Below are positions 1 through 8,643 of a DNA stretch of 38,419 nt, one piece after another; position 1 is the first letter of the stretch; the number at the start of each line of letters is the position of its first letter. The position numbers and the translations under genes are program-made. The notes under the pieces were generated by a model. That model saw only the letters and a list, made by a program, of their open reading frames with translations. It ran no database searches and had not been told where the DNA came from. The DNA comes from Eubacterium sp. (GTDB taxonomy: Bacteria > Bacillota > Clostridia > Lachnospirales > Lachnospiraceae): the NCBI GenBank assembly GCA_017634555.1, contig JAGBNF010000010.1, forward strand, positions 1 through 38,419. The letters are read 5' to 3'.

Positions 1-19
1 ATTTTAGCGGATTATAACG

Positions 20-57
20 AAAAAGAGTTGATTCAGATTGTCTCTAAATCAACTCTT
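20..57 (-). terminator. Rho-independent terminator of tRNA-Gln
   Basis: An 11-bp perfect stem (23-33 with 47-57, arm AAGAGTTGATT) has a 13-nt loop and is followed on the minus strand by five T (complement of 20-24). It lies just downstream of the tRNA-Gln 3' end. Confidence 0.85.
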
Positions 58-63
58 CCAGTG

Positions 64-136
64 CTGGGGTACTAGGATTCGAACCTAGAAAATGACGGAG
101 TCAGAGTCCGTTGCCTTACCATTTGGCGATACCCCA
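64..136 (-). tRNA. tRNA-Gln (anticodon CUG)
   Basis: The minus strand folds as a full cloverleaf of 73 nt. The acceptor arm TGGGGTA pairs with TACCCCA, the T arm carries GGTTCGAATCC, and the anticodon loop CTCTGAC gives anticodon CTG, reading CAG. The discriminator base is G and the 3' CCA is not encoded, so it must be added by the cca product (23140-24477). A promoter lies upstream at 172-200 and a terminator directly follows. Confidence 0.96.
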
Positions 137-138
137 AT

Positions 139-173
139 ATTCAGTTTGCTGCTTTTCACAGCGCAAACTGAAT
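139..173. repeat. Inverted repeat at the tRNA-Gln start site
   Basis: An 11-bp perfect inverted repeat (139-149 ATTCAGTTTGC, 163-173 its complement) with a 13-nt loop lies between the tRNA-Gln -10 box and the mature 5' end. Its outer arm touches the -10 hexamer, so it may be only partly transcribed. There is no T tract, so it is not an obvious terminator for the gene at 226-945. Confidence 0.6.
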
Positions 174-200
174 TATATTATAATGTTTTTAAAAATGCAA
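172..200 (-). promoter_or_regulatory. Promoter of tRNA-Gln
   Basis: On the minus strand TTGCAT (195-200) and TATAAT (172-177) are separated by exactly 17 bp. This is a good sigma-A type promoter placed about 36 bp before the tRNA. Confidence 0.75.
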
Positions 201-225
201 GCACTTTTTTTAAAAATTTATATTT

Positions 226-945
226 TTACTGTGGCGGCCTGTTGTACTGGTCGTATCCCTGCTGTGGCTGCTGACCGTACTGACCATAGCCCTGCTGCTG
301 TGGCTGTTGGCCGTACTGACCATAGCCCTGCTGTGGTTGCTGGCCGTACTGGCCATATCCCTGCTGCTGTGGCTGCTGACCATACTGACCATATCCCTGC
401 TGCTGTGGCTGCTGACCGTATGCACCATATCCCTGCTGTGGCTGCTGGCCGTATGCACCGTATCCCTGCTGTGGCTGCTGACCATATGGATTGAAGGCCT
501 GCTGCGGTACATTATACGGAGCTGTCTTCTTATCCATAACAAGCTTCATTACAGCTCCACCGATCAGTACCAGTAATCCGATAATAAGCAGAACCGGTCC
601 GATTCCTCTTGTTACATAAGTTGAATAAGCACCAAGCTCCGAAGACATATTTGATTCGGTATAAGCATAAAGCAAAAGACTTAAAACTCCCATAACTATA
701 ACTACTATCGACTTCTGAAGAAAAATAAATACCAGCGCAATTACCATGAATACTAAGATAAATACTCCATCAGCAAGTGACGACTGTCCCAAAGCTTCGT
801 TATAAATGTAGTTCATAGTTAATTCATAAGAAAATGCATTAATCTTATAAAATGGCAAAAACAACGAAATAACTGTCAGAATCAATCCGCCCAGCATAAC
901 AAGGTTAGCCGGCTCGGAAATATTAAATGGTTTCTTCTGCTTCAT
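226..945 (-). CDS. Small membrane protein with Gln/Gly/Tyr-rich repeat tail
   Basis: A 239-residue protein of unknown function. Residues 14-138 hold about four hydrophobic membrane segments (roughly 14-33, 58-76, 78-95 and 110-137). From about residue 151 to the end there is a low-complexity cytoplasmic or exposed tail built of repeats of the type [11 protein letters not shown], with very few charges. The start is supported by GGGGAGG, 9 nt before ATG. Such Gln/Tyr/Gly tails are often flexible and may self-associate, but that is inference from composition. It appears monocistronic, lying between the symporter terminator and the tRNA-Gln promoter. No family beyond a generic multi-pass membrane protein is recognised. 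Confidence 0.85.
   Translation of the reverse strand: MKQKKPFNISEPANLVMLGGLILTVISLFLPFYKINAFSYELTMNYIYNEALGQSSLADGVFILVFMVIALVFIFLQKSIVVIVMGVLSLLLYAYTESNMSSELGAYSTYVTRGIGPVLLIIGLLVLIGGAVMKLVMDKKTAPYNVPQQAFNPYGQQPQQGYGAYGQQPQQGYGAYGQQPQQQGYGQYGQQPQQQGYGQYGQQPQQGYGQYGQQPQQQGYGQYGQQPQQGYDQYNRPPQ
262..486 (-). repeat. In-frame tandem repeat (30-33 bp units) encoding the YGQQPQQ tail
   Basis: Tandem units of 30 or 33 bp (with or without one extra CAG-type codon) encode [11 protein letters not shown] or [12 protein letters not shown] variants. Open frames on both strands over this stretch are by-products of the repeat. The unit number is likely to vary between strains by slippage or recombination. 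Confidence 0.85.
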
Positions 946-982
946 TCCAATACCTCCCCAAACATTTACAAATACCTAAAAC

Positions 983-1014
983 AAAAAAACTGCAGGTGCA
1001 TGGCAGCACCTGCA
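983..1014 (-). terminator. Terminator of the sodium:solute symporter gene
   Basis: A 9-bp perfect stem (991-999 TGCAGGTGC, 1006-1014) with a 6-nt loop is followed on the minus strand by seven T (complement of 983-989). It begins 22 bp after the stop codon. Confidence 0.9.
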
Positions 1015-1035
1015 ATCATTATACTTAATTATATA

Positions 1036-2589
1036 CTACTCTTCAAGACTCTGTGTCTTATGAACTACAACAGTTTCATCGTAGCATGTAAAGATATCAT
1101 CAATCTTTTCCTTATTAGGCTTTGGAGTAATTACACTCACGATAGGAACAACGATAAGTCCGGCAATCATTGTAGCCGCACCGGCGTTGATAGGGGACTT
1201 GATGATCGGTACGAACATATTTGTTACAGTGAATACAACACCTACAAAGTAACTTGCCCATACAGCAGCCTTTGAAATCTTCTTGCTGTAAAGACCATAC
1301 ATGAATGGAGCAAGGAAAGAACCTGCAAGAGCTCCCCATGAATAACCCATGAGCTGAGCGATAAATGTAGGTGGGTTAAATGCTATAACAACTGAGATTG
1401 CTATGAAGCACATAACGAATACCTGCATAAGTCTGAGCTGTGTCTTCTCCTTCATATCCTTCTTCATAAGAGGCTTAAGTACATCAAGTGTAAGTGTTGA
1501 GCTTGATGTAAGAACCAGTGATGAAAGTGTTGACATTGAAGCTGAGAATACAAGTACTACTACGATTCCTATAAGAAGATCAGGAAGTGTAGCAAGCATT
1601 GAAGGAACAATATTATCGTAAGCGATCTTCTGTGTTCCATCCTCTAATACTGTAACTACTCCAGGAGCATCAGCGAACAGACGTCCGAATCCTCCAAGGA
1701 AATAACATCCACCTGCGATTACAATTGCGAAAAATGTGGAAACAACTGTTCCTGTCTTAACAGCCTTCTCATCCTTGATAGCATAGAACTTCTGAACCAT
1801 CTGAGGAAGTCCCCATGTACCGAGTGATGTAAGAACAACTACACCAAGGAGGCTGAGCGGATCAGGTCCGAAGAAGCTTGCGAAAAGTCCCTGGCTGTCT
1901 GAAAGTGCAGGAGTTGTCACTGTAGGATCTGTAGGGATTACTGAAAGCGACTTAATTGCATTAAGGAATCCACCCTGTCCTGAAAGAACTGCACCTATAA
2001 CTGCGCAGATACCGATCAGCATGATGATTCCCTGAATGAAATCGTTAAGTGCTGTTGCCATATATCCACCGATAACTACGTATGCACCTGTAAGAAGTGC
2101 CATTACTATAACACATATACGATAGTCAATATTGAATGCCATACCGAAAAGACGTGACAGACCGTTATATACACCTGCTGTATAAGGTACAAGGAAGATA
2201 AACGCGATTATAGAACCTACAACACGAAGTGCCTTAGAATCATATCTCTTTCCGAAATACTCAGGCATTGTCTTTGCATCGAGCTTCTGTGTCATGACTC
2301 TCGTTCTTCTACCGAGAATAAGCCATGCAAGAAGGCTTCCGATAAATGCATTTCCAAGACCTATCCATGTTGATGCAAGTCCGAACTTCCAACCGAACTG
2401 ACCGGCATATCCGATGAATACAACCGATGAAAAGTATGATGTTCCGAATGCAAATGCAGAAATCCACGGACCAACCGTTCTTCCACCAAGTACATAATCG
2501 TTGACATTCTTTGCCTTGTTTCTGGAGTATACTCCGACTCCAAGCATAACCGCAAAGAATACAACAAGCATAATAACCTTGCTGACCAT
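1036..2589 (-). CDS. Sodium:solute symporter (SSS family)
   Basis: A 517-residue polytopic membrane protein with about 13 hydrophobic segments, the usual size and pattern of the SSS/PutP family that couples sodium entry to solute uptake. Family-like segments include an N-terminal region with SRNKAKNVNDYVLGGR, the FAFGTSYFSSVVFIGYAG segment (around residues 47-64), and FSASMSTLSSLVLTSSS around 350, which resembles the Na+-site region of the family. The substrate (proline, pantothenate, sugar or other) cannot be read from the sequence. AAAGGAG lies 9 nt before ATG. The gene is a single transcription unit with its own promoter (2645-2673) and terminator (983-1014). Confidence 0.9.
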   Translation of the reverse strand: MVSKVIMLVVFFAVMLGVGVYSRNKAKNVNDYVLGGRTVGPWISAFAFGTSYFSSVVFIGYAGQFGWKFGLASTWIGLGNAFIGSLLAWLILGRRTRVMTQKLDAKTMPEYFGKRYDSKALRVVGSIIAFIFLVPYTAGVYNGLSRLFGMAFNIDYRICVIVMALLTGAYVVIGGYMATALNDFIQGIIMLIGICAVIGAVLSGQGGFLNAIKSLSVIPTDPTVTTPALSDSQGLFASFFGPDPLSLLGVVVLTSLGTWGLPQMVQKFYAIKDEKAVKTGTVVSTFFAIVIAGGCYFLGGFGRLFADAPGVVTVLEDGTQKIAYDNIVPSMLATLPDLLIGIVVVLVFSASMSTLSSLVLTSSSTLTLDVLKPLMKKDMKEKTQLRLMQVFVMCFIAISVVIAFNPPTFIAQLMGYSWGALAGSFLAPFMYGLYSKKISKAAVWASYFVGVVFTVTNMFVPIIKSPINAGAATMIAGLIVVPIVSVITPKPNKEKIDDIFTCYDETVVVHKTQSLEE

Positions 2590-2644
2590 TGTGTTTTACT
2601 CCTTTAAAACATTAATACTTTAGTGCTTTATCGCACTGAATTGT

Positions 2645-2673
2645 ATTATGCCTTATTATGCACCTAATGTCAA
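2645..2673 (-). promoter_or_regulatory. Promoter of the symporter gene
   Basis: A perfect TTGACA (2668-2673) and CATAAT (2645-2650) are 17 bp apart on the minus strand. The short 5' leader contains a small hairpin (AGTGC 2622-2626, GCACT 2633-2637) before the ribosome binding site. Confidence 0.8.
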
Positions 2674-2687
2674 CCTAAAAAACAAGG

Positions 2688-2730
2688 AAAAACCGCCTTA
2701 TTCACGGGTTAAACCATGAACAAAGGCGGT
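2688..2730 (-). terminator. Terminator of yhaM
   Basis: The stem ACCGCCTT (2692-2699) / AAGGCGGT (2723-2730) is extended inside by TTCACGG/CCATGAA with one mismatch. Five T (complement of 2688-2692) follow on the minus strand. It sits about 42 bp after the yhaM stop and just upstream of the symporter promoter. Confidence 0.88.
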
Positions 2731-2771
2731 ACATTTTTATGCTGTATTTTTATGCCTGAATTTCAGGAGAA

Positions 2772-3722
2772 TTATGACAGAGTCTTACGGATATTTGCCT
2801 CAAACTGTCTGTTGAATCCAAGCCATTCACTGCTGTTTCCTGTATCGTTAAGTATCTCTGTGAAGCTCTCGATCTTTGCATCCATGTTGTCTGCCATGCT
2901 GAGGACTACTGCCTCGATCAGAGCCGGCTTCTTAGGTGATCCGTATTCAAGCTCACCGTGATGAGCAAGTATACAGTGGATCAGCTCTCCCTCGAGCACA
3001 TCCGAAAAGTCAATCCCTGCCTCTCTCAGCTCGCGGATCTTATCTCTGATCATCATTGCCCCGATCACTATATGTCCCATCAGATTTCCGGCATCCGTAT
3101 AATCATTTACAGGGAAATCTGCAATCTCCTCAACCTTACCGATATCATGGCATATTGCCGATGTAATAAGTAGGTCCTTGTTGATTATAGGATATGAGGA
3201 TGCGATAAATCGACATATCTTAGTAACCGCAAGTGTATGCTGCAGAAGTCCGCCCACAAAACCGTGATGTATCGACTTTGCCGCACTGTGATTTACAAAT
3301 GCATTAAGGAATGCCTTATCTCCGAAGAAGCTGTTCAGAAGCGCCTTAAGAGACTCATTGGTGATTCCTTCAATGATCTTATTAAGCTCATGCATCATCT
3401 CATCTGTACTGAATTCCGAGCATGGCATATAATCCGACAGAACGTACTCATTTACCTCAGCACGTCTGATGCGGGATACATTTAACTGAAGCTGATTATT
3501 GAAGGATGTAACTCTCGCTTCAACTCTGATGAAATCATGCACCTCGAAATGCTCTATCGCATTGCTCAGCTCCCATACCTTGGCATCCACGCTTCCGGTC
3601 TTATCCTGAAGAATGAGACTGTAATATGACTTACCTGCTTTTGTGGTAGCCTGAGTCTTCTGCTTGCAGTAGTAAATGTCCGATATCTGTTCGCCTTCAA
3701 GAAAGGTATTAATGTATTTCAT
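2772..3722 (-). CDS. yhaM: 3'-5' exoribonuclease YhaM family (OB fold + HD domain)
   Basis: A 316-residue protein that probably trims single-stranded RNA 3' ends in the cytoplasm. Residues 1-90 form the OB-type nucleic acid binding part (SYYSLILQDKTGSVDAKVW). The rest is an HD phosphohydrolase domain with the metal ligands visible as HHGFVGGLLQHTL, SAICHDIGK, GHI and LAHHGELEYGSPKKP, then VLSMADNMDAK. The start at 3722 (MKYINTF) is preferred over the longer reading frame because GAGGAAAAG lies directly before it. Length and motif order match YhaM. It is divergent from mutS2 and has its own terminator. Confidence 0.9.
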   Translation of the reverse strand: MKYINTFLEGEQISDIYYCKQKTQATTKAGKSYYSLILQDKTGSVDAKVWELSNAIEHFEVHDFIRVEARVTSFNNQLQLNVSRIRRAEVNEYVLSDYMPCSEFSTDEMMHELNKIIEGITNESLKALLNSFFGDKAFLNAFVNHSAAKSIHHGFVGGLLQHTLAVTKICRFIASSYPIINKDLLITSAICHDIGKVEEIADFPVNDYTDAGNLMGHIVIGAMMIRDKIRELREAGIDFSDVLEGELIHCILAHHGELEYGSPKKPALIEAVVLSMADNMDAKIESFTEILNDTGNSSEWLGFNRQFEANIRKTLS

Positions 3723-3806
3723 TTCTTTTCCTCTATTCTGTCTAAAATCGCTGTCAAGATTTATCACGACAGCCAATGGTTATTATAGCATACTAATACT
3801 GTTTTA

Positions 3807-3815
3807 TGTTATAAT
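3807..3815 (+). promoter_or_regulatory. Extended -10 promoter for mutS2
   Basis: TGTTATAAT, an extended -10 (TGnTATAAT), lies about 80 bp before the mutS2 start in the gap from divergent yhaM. No clear -35 is seen, which fits extended -10 promoters. The same nonamer precedes cca (24546-24554). Confidence 0.55.
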
Positions 3816-3894
3816 TATTGGGATTATGGTCAAACAAGTTACTATAAATGAAAATGAGATTTAATGGATATAGTAACTTCGGAAGGAGTTAACC

Positions 3895-6273
3895 TTGAAC
3901 AAAAGAACCCTGCGCGTACTTGAATACAATAAAATACTTGAAATGCTGGCTTCCTACGCCGTTTCCTTCGGCGCTAAAAGGCTCTGTCTCAAGATGAAGC
4001 CTCTGACTGACCGCGTTCAGATTGAAGCACTGCAGCAGAACACCCGCGATGCGTTCCTCAGACTTGAACAGCACGGTTCCTGCAGTTTTTCGGGCATAAG
4101 AGATATACGTGCCTCTGTAAAAATGCTCGAGATAAAATCAGCTATATCCCAGGAGGAGCTTCTTGATATTGCATCCCTCCTTGAAACAGCAGATACAGTA
4201 AAGGGCTACGGCTCTTCGGATTCTGAGGACAGCACCTCGAGAGATTCCCTTTCGAAGCTTTTCGATTTTCTGGTTCCTCTCAGAGATATATCGAGTGAAA
4301 TAAGGAGATGCCTCCTGTCTTCTACAGACATTGCTGATGATGCATCCCCTGCACTCCGCTCTATCCGTCGTAAGAAGAATGAGTTAAATGTGCGGCTCCA
4401 CAACCTTCTCGACAAGATCGTAAAGTCAGAGAATAACCGCGGAATGCTCATGGATTCCATAGTTACGATGCGTAACGGAAGATACTGCATCCCTGTTAAG
4501 GTTGAGCACAGAAATGCTTTTCCGGGTATGATACATGACCGCTCCTCATCAGGTTCAACCTTCTTCATCGAACCGATGGAAGCAGTAAATATGAATAATG
4601 AGATTCAGGAGCTCGAAAGTGACGAGCGCCATGAGATAGAGAAGATACTCGCCGACCTGTCACTTATGGCAGGCAGCGCAGTAGATGAAATTTCCGAAGA
4701 TTACAGGATACTGACAGAACTGGACTTCATCTTTGCCAAGGCACGATTTGCCAAGGCTATCCGAGGCAGCGAGCCGGTCTATAACGATAACGGCATCATC
4801 AATCTCAAGCAGGCTGTACATCCTCTTCTGGACAGAAAGACAGCCGTTCCGGTTGATATAAGACTCGGTGATGAATATAAACTCCTTATCATAACCGGAC
4901 CGAATACCGGCGGTAAGACCGTATCTCTCAAGACTCTTGGTCTTCTGTCACTTATGGGACAGTCCGGACTTCATATCCCTGCCGCAGAAGGCAGCAGTAT
5001 GATAATCTTCAACGATATCTTTGCAGACATAGGCGACGAGCAGAGCATCGAACAGAATCTCTCGACCTTCTCGTCCCACATGAGCAATATAACCTATATA
5101 GTAGATCATGCCGATGACAGAAGCCTCTGTCTCTTTGATGAGCCGGGCGGCGGAACGGATCCTTCAGAGGGTGCGGCACTTGCAATATCCATCCTCTCCT
5201 TCCTGAAGAACATGGGATCCTATGTAATGGCAACTACACATTATACAGAGCTGAAAACCTATGCCATCACCGAGGAAGGTGTTGAAAACGCTTCCTGCGA
5301 ATTCGATATGAAGACTCTTCAGCCTACCTACAAGCTTATGATCGGTATTCCGGGAAGCTCGAACGCTTTTGCTATAGCTAAAAGACTCGGACTGAACGAA
5401 TCCATAATAAACAATGCAAGAGACGGAATAGATAACAAAGCCCTGCAGATGGAGCAGATAATACAGACTCTCGAGGAAAGTCGCAAGAAGATCGATTCCG
5501 ACAAGGAAAAGATCGAGGCCTACACTGCAGAGATCGAACGTCTCAAGAATTCTCTCTCATCCAAGGAAGACAACCTCAACCGCAAGAGAGATGAAATACT
5601 TGAAAAGGCGCGTGAGGATGCCCGTGAGATTCTTGATGAAGCAAAGTCCACTGCCGATGCCGCTATCCGCGATATCAACAAATGGAAGCAGAATCCGGCT
5701 GCAGCCGATACGAGAGCTATGGAAAAGCATCGTACTGAGCTCAGAGAAAAGCGAGATTCACTTAACAAGAAGAACAGCAGCAAGAAGCGTTCTTCAAACC
5801 ATAAACCGGAAGATTTTACTCCCGGAGATTCTGTTTATGTAATAAGCTTTGACAGCGAGGGTACAGTCCTTTCCAAGGCTGACTCAAAGGGACGTATCAA
5901 TGTCCAGATAGGCATAATACAGTCCAGGCTTCCCGCTTCAGATCTTGTATGGCAGGAAAAGCCGAAAAACGCTGAAAAGTCAAACGAGCGTACCGTACTC
6001 AGTACATCAAACGGAATATCCAGAGCATCGAAATTTAAGCCTGAGATAAATGTACTCGGACTCACTGTTGATGAGGCAGTTTCAAGGATAGATAAATTCC
6101 TTGATGACGCACTGATGTCTCATGCTTCCAGCGTGACCATCATTCACGGTAAGGGAACAGGTGCACTCAGACGTGGAATACACGAATATCTGAAGAAGCA
6201 TCCTTCTGTTTCATCCTTCAGAGCCGGAGAATTCGGTGAAGGAGATGCAGGAGTTACAATAGTTGAATTTTAA
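3895..6273 (+). CDS. mutS2: MutS2 family ATPase/endonuclease
   Basis: A 792-residue MutS2 homologue. In the family it acts on branched DNA to limit homologous recombination; B. subtilis MutS2 also rescues collided ribosomes. The order is an N-terminal helical/lever region, ATPase with Walker A GPNTGGKT (335-342), STFSSHM (390-396), Walker B LCLFDE (411-416), a coiled coil (about 510-640), and a C-terminal Smr domain (about 720-792) with HGKGTGALRRG. It reads DEPGGGTDP where the common form is DELGAGTDP, and the usual LDLRG of Smr is NVLGL. The start is TTG at 3895 with GGAAGGAG six nt upstream. The response regulator follows after 17 bp. Confidence 0.95.
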   Translation: MNKRTLRVLEYNKILEMLASYAVSFGAKRLCLKMKPLTDRVQIEALQQNTRDAFLRLEQHGSCSFSGIRDIRASVKMLEIKSAISQEELLDIASLLETADTVKGYGSSDSEDSTSRDSLSKLFDFLVPLRDISSEIRRCLLSSTDIADDASPALRSIRRKKNELNVRLHNLLDKIVKSENNRGMLMDSIVTMRNGRYCIPVKVEHRNAFPGMIHDRSSSGSTFFIEPMEAVNMNNEIQELESDERHEIEKILADLSLMAGSAVDEISEDYRILTELDFIFAKARFAKAIRGSEPVYNDNGIINLKQAVHPLLDRKTAVPVDIRLGDEYKLLIITGPNTGGKTVSLKTLGLLSLMGQSGLHIPAAEGSSMIIFNDIFADIGDEQSIEQNLSTFSSHMSNITYIVDHADDRSLCLFDEPGGGTDPSEGAALAISILSFLKNMGSYVMATTHYTELKTYAITEEGVENASCEFDMKTLQPTYKLMIGIPGSSNAFAIAKRLGLNESIINNARDGIDNKALQMEQIIQTLEESRKKIDSDKEKIEAYTAEIERLKNSLSSKEDNLNRKRDEILEKAREDAREILDEAKSTADAAIRDINKWKQNPAAADTRAMEKHRTELREKRDSLNKKNSSKKRSSNHKPEDFTPGDSVYVISFDSEGTVLSKADSKGRINVQIGIIQSRLPASDLVWQEKPKNAEKSNERTVLSTSNGISRASKFKPEINVLGLTVDEAVSRIDKFLDDALMSHASSVTIIHGKGTGALRRGIHEYLKKHPSVSSFRAGEFGEGDAGVTIVEF

Positions 6274-6290
6274 AAAGGGGGAATACACAA

Positions 6291-7016
6291 GTGGCAAGTC
6301 CAAAAATACTGATTGTTGACGATGACGAAAACATTTCCGAGCTTATATCCTTATATCTCGAGAAAGAATGTTTCAATACAGAGACCGCTCCTAACGGTGA
6401 AGCGGCACTCCAGCTGGTTGATGTTTATAACCCGGATCTTATCCTTCTGGATCTCATGCTTCCGGGCATTGACGGATATGAGGTATGCCAGCAGATAAGA
6501 AAGACCAGAGATACACCGATCATCATCCTTTCTGCAAAGGGTGAAGTATTTGATAAGGTTCTCGGACTCAAGATGGGTGCAGATGACTACATCATCAAGC
6601 CTTTCGATTCCAACGAGCTTGTTGCGAGAGTTCATGCCGTTCTCCGTCGTTCAGGTTCTTCTAAGTCGGAAGCTCCTATGGCCGACGAAAACGAATCAAT
6701 GGATTTCGAGCATACCGGCGATTACATCGAATATCCTCATCTTATTGTTAATATCTCAAACTATACGGTTACACTCGACGGAAGGAATATCGAAATGCCT
6801 CCTAAGGAACTCGAGCTTCTCTACTTCCTTGCATCCAGACCAAATCAGGTTTTCACACGTGATCAGCTCCTCAATCAGCTTTGGGGATATGACTTCATGG
6901 GTGATACCCGTACAGTCGATGTTCATGTAAAGAGACTCAGAGAAAAGCTCAGCGGCGATTATAACTGGAGCATTTCAACAGTATGGCGTATAGGTTATAA
7001 ATTCGAAGTAAAATGA
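6291..7016 (+). CDS. OmpR/PhoB-type response regulator
   Basis: A 241-residue two-component regulator. The receiver domain (about 5-120) has the acidic pocket DDD at 10-12, phospho-acceptor D54 in LLDLMLPG, the Ser of LSAKG and K103 in IIKPF. A short linker leads to a winged-helix DNA-binding domain (about 147-241) with ELELLYFLASRPNQVFTR and TVDVHVKRLREKL. The start is GTG, with AAAGGGGG upstream, 17 bp after mutS2. The kinase gene begins 9 bp after its stop, so the two are almost certainly cognate. Target genes are unknown. Confidence 0.95.
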   Translation: MASPKILIVDDDENISELISLYLEKECFNTETAPNGEAALQLVDVYNPDLILLDLMLPGIDGYEVCQQIRKTRDTPIIILSAKGEVFDKVLGLKMGADDYIIKPFDSNELVARVHAVLRRSGSSKSEAPMADENESMDFEHTGDYIEYPHLIVNISNYTVTLDGRNIEMPPKELELLYFLASRPNQVFTRDQLLNQLWGYDFMGDTRTVDVHVKRLREKLSGDYNWSISTVWRIGYKFEVK

Positions 7017-7025
7017 GGTAATTAA

Positions 7026-8597
7026 ATGCAGCATTCACTGTTTGACCGAATATATGTCTTATTCCTCGTGATAATGATCATATCCTTCGGTTTCCTTATC
7101 TTTTTCATATCATACTTTGCGCGGCGTTCGCTTATAGACGAGCGAATCAACACCTTGTCCAACGAGGCGCAGCTCATTGCCGATCTGTCGCTCAAAGGAT
7201 ATCTGGAAGGAAAGATTTCCAACGAAGATATCGAGTCACAGCTGAATTATTATTCTACTCTGCTGAAGTCCGATATCTGGTATGTGGATAACAACGGCGT
7301 TATCGTTGTTATGTCCAGCCGAAACAATGCTTATACCATCGCGCAGGAAGAAGCGATGCAGAAAGATCCGGATGTTGATAATTCAACCTCCACCAGCGAT
7401 TCCTTCGCTCCGATATCCTCAAATATTCCGCGCAGTATTTATCTGATTGACAGCTCTTATAAGATAGATGAAGGTTTCTCCACAATCGGAGATTTCTTCG
7501 GTATATTCTCAGCTGATGTTATCACAGTAAATGTACCGGTCAAGGCACTTTCCGCCGACAATCTGGATTCATCTCCTGCCGGAGCGCTTATCCTTCATTC
7601 ATCTACTGCACAGATAACAGATATGATGACAAACATTTACAGTATCACTCTCATACCTTGTCTCGTTATCATTGTTATCGCATTCTCATTCATCGCTATC
7701 GTATCAAGAAAGATCATCAAGCCTATCAAGCATCTTTCAAACGTGGCGAGAGATTATTCTGAAGGAAGCTTCGAAGTTAAAACGGGAATCACATCCAAGG
7801 ATGAGATTGGACAGCTCGCCGATTCCATGGAATATATGGCAGACGAGCTTTCAAAGCTGGATCAGTACAGACATGACTTTGTCTCAAACATTTCCCATGA
7901 TTTCAGATCACCTCTGACATCCATCAAGGGTTATGTTTCGGCAATGCTCGACGGAACCATTCCTCCTGAGAAGCAGGAAAGATATCTTAATATCGTGCTT
8001 GATGAGACACAGCGACTCACAAAGCTGACTCAGGGACTTCTGGATCTGAACCATCTGGAAATCTACGGCCCGTATCTTAAGATGAGTGATTTCGATTTCA
8101 TCGATGTAGTTAAGTCCACGCTTAATACCTTCGAGATAAAATGTATCGACAAGGGTCTTGCGATCTATCTTAACAATCATGCGACGAATACCATCGTTAC
8201 CGCCGATCAGACCAAGATACAGCAGGTTATCTATAACCTTATCGATAATGCTATTAAGTTCACACCTTCGGGTAAGAAGATCAACGTTTCGATACATGAA
8301 ACAAACGACAAGCTGTATATCACAGTTAAGGATGAGGGTATCGGAATGAGTGAGGATACCCAGAGAAAGATCTGGACAAGATTCTATAAAGGAGATTCAT
8401 CCAGAGGAAAAGATAAGCAGGGAACCGGTCTCGGCCTTGCTATCACAAAGGAGATCATCAAGGCTCACAACGAAACCATAGAGGTTTCATCTACAGAGGG
8501 TGAAGGATCCAAGTTCGTATTCACACTCACAAAGGCAAAGCAGGAGCCTTCACATACAGGTCAGACAGAAATCCTGATTGCAAACAATCTCCGATAA
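7026..8597 (+). CDS. Membrane sensor histidine kinase
   Basis: A 523-residue kinase: TM1 about 8-31, an extracytoplasmic sensor of about 170 residues, TM2 about 204-226, HAMP (about 228-280), a dimerisation/phosphotransfer domain with H291 in SNISHDFRSPLTS, and an ATPase domain with N box NLIDNAIKF, G1 KDEGIGMSE and G2 GTGLGLAI. It has FRSPL where many kinases have LRTPL. The sensor region contains WYVDNNGVIVV, which looks PAS/CACHE-like, but no ligand can be named. GAGGT overlapping the regulator stop codon supplies the ribosome site, so translation is probably coupled. Kinase and regulator form one unit, probably with mutS2. Confidence 0.95.
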   Translation: MQHSLFDRIYVLFLVIMIISFGFLIFFISYFARRSLIDERINTLSNEAQLIADLSLKGYLEGKISNEDIESQLNYYSTLLKSDIWYVDNNGVIVVMSSRNNAYTIAQEEAMQKDPDVDNSTSTSDSFAPISSNIPRSIYLIDSSYKIDEGFSTIGDFFGIFSADVITVNVPVKALSADNLDSSPAGALILHSSTAQITDMMTNIYSITLIPCLVIIVIAFSFIAIVSRKIIKPIKHLSNVARDYSEGSFEVKTGITSKDEIGQLADSMEYMADELSKLDQYRHDFVSNISHDFRSPLTSIKGYVSAMLDGTIPPEKQERYLNIVLDETQRLTKLTQGLLDLNHLEIYGPYLKMSDFDFIDVVKSTLNTFEIKCIDKGLAIYLNNHATNTIVTADQTKIQQVIYNLIDNAIKFTPSGKKINVSIHETNDKLYITVKDEGIGMSEDTQRKIWTRFYKGDSSRGKDKQGTGLGLAITKEIIKAHNETIEVSSTEGEGSKFVFTLTKAKQEPSHTGQTEILIANNLR

Positions 8598-8639
8598 AAA
8601 TACCGCCTCGAAATGGCTAAACCCAAAACAAGACGGTAT
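8598..8639 (-). terminator. Terminator of the trmL end of the minus-strand gene train
   Basis: ATACCGCCT (8600-8608) pairs with the strand around 8630-8639 with one mismatch. TATTTTTA follows on the minus strand. It lies between the convergent kinase and trmL stop codons. Confidence 0.75.
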
Positions 8640-8643
8640 CATA

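Noticed and set aside
232-493. Possible CRISPR array
   Set aside because: Units are contiguous, in frame and without unique spacers; they are coding repeats.
111-576. Overlapping open frames on both strands over 111-576
   Set aside because: They are shadows of the tandem repeat that encodes the Gln/Gly/Tyr tail on the minus strand; none has a ribosome site.
5009-5233. Minus-strand frames inside mutS2 (also 4206-4568 and 5520-5783)
   Set aside because: Low-complexity shadows of the mutS2 coding sequence without ribosome sites.
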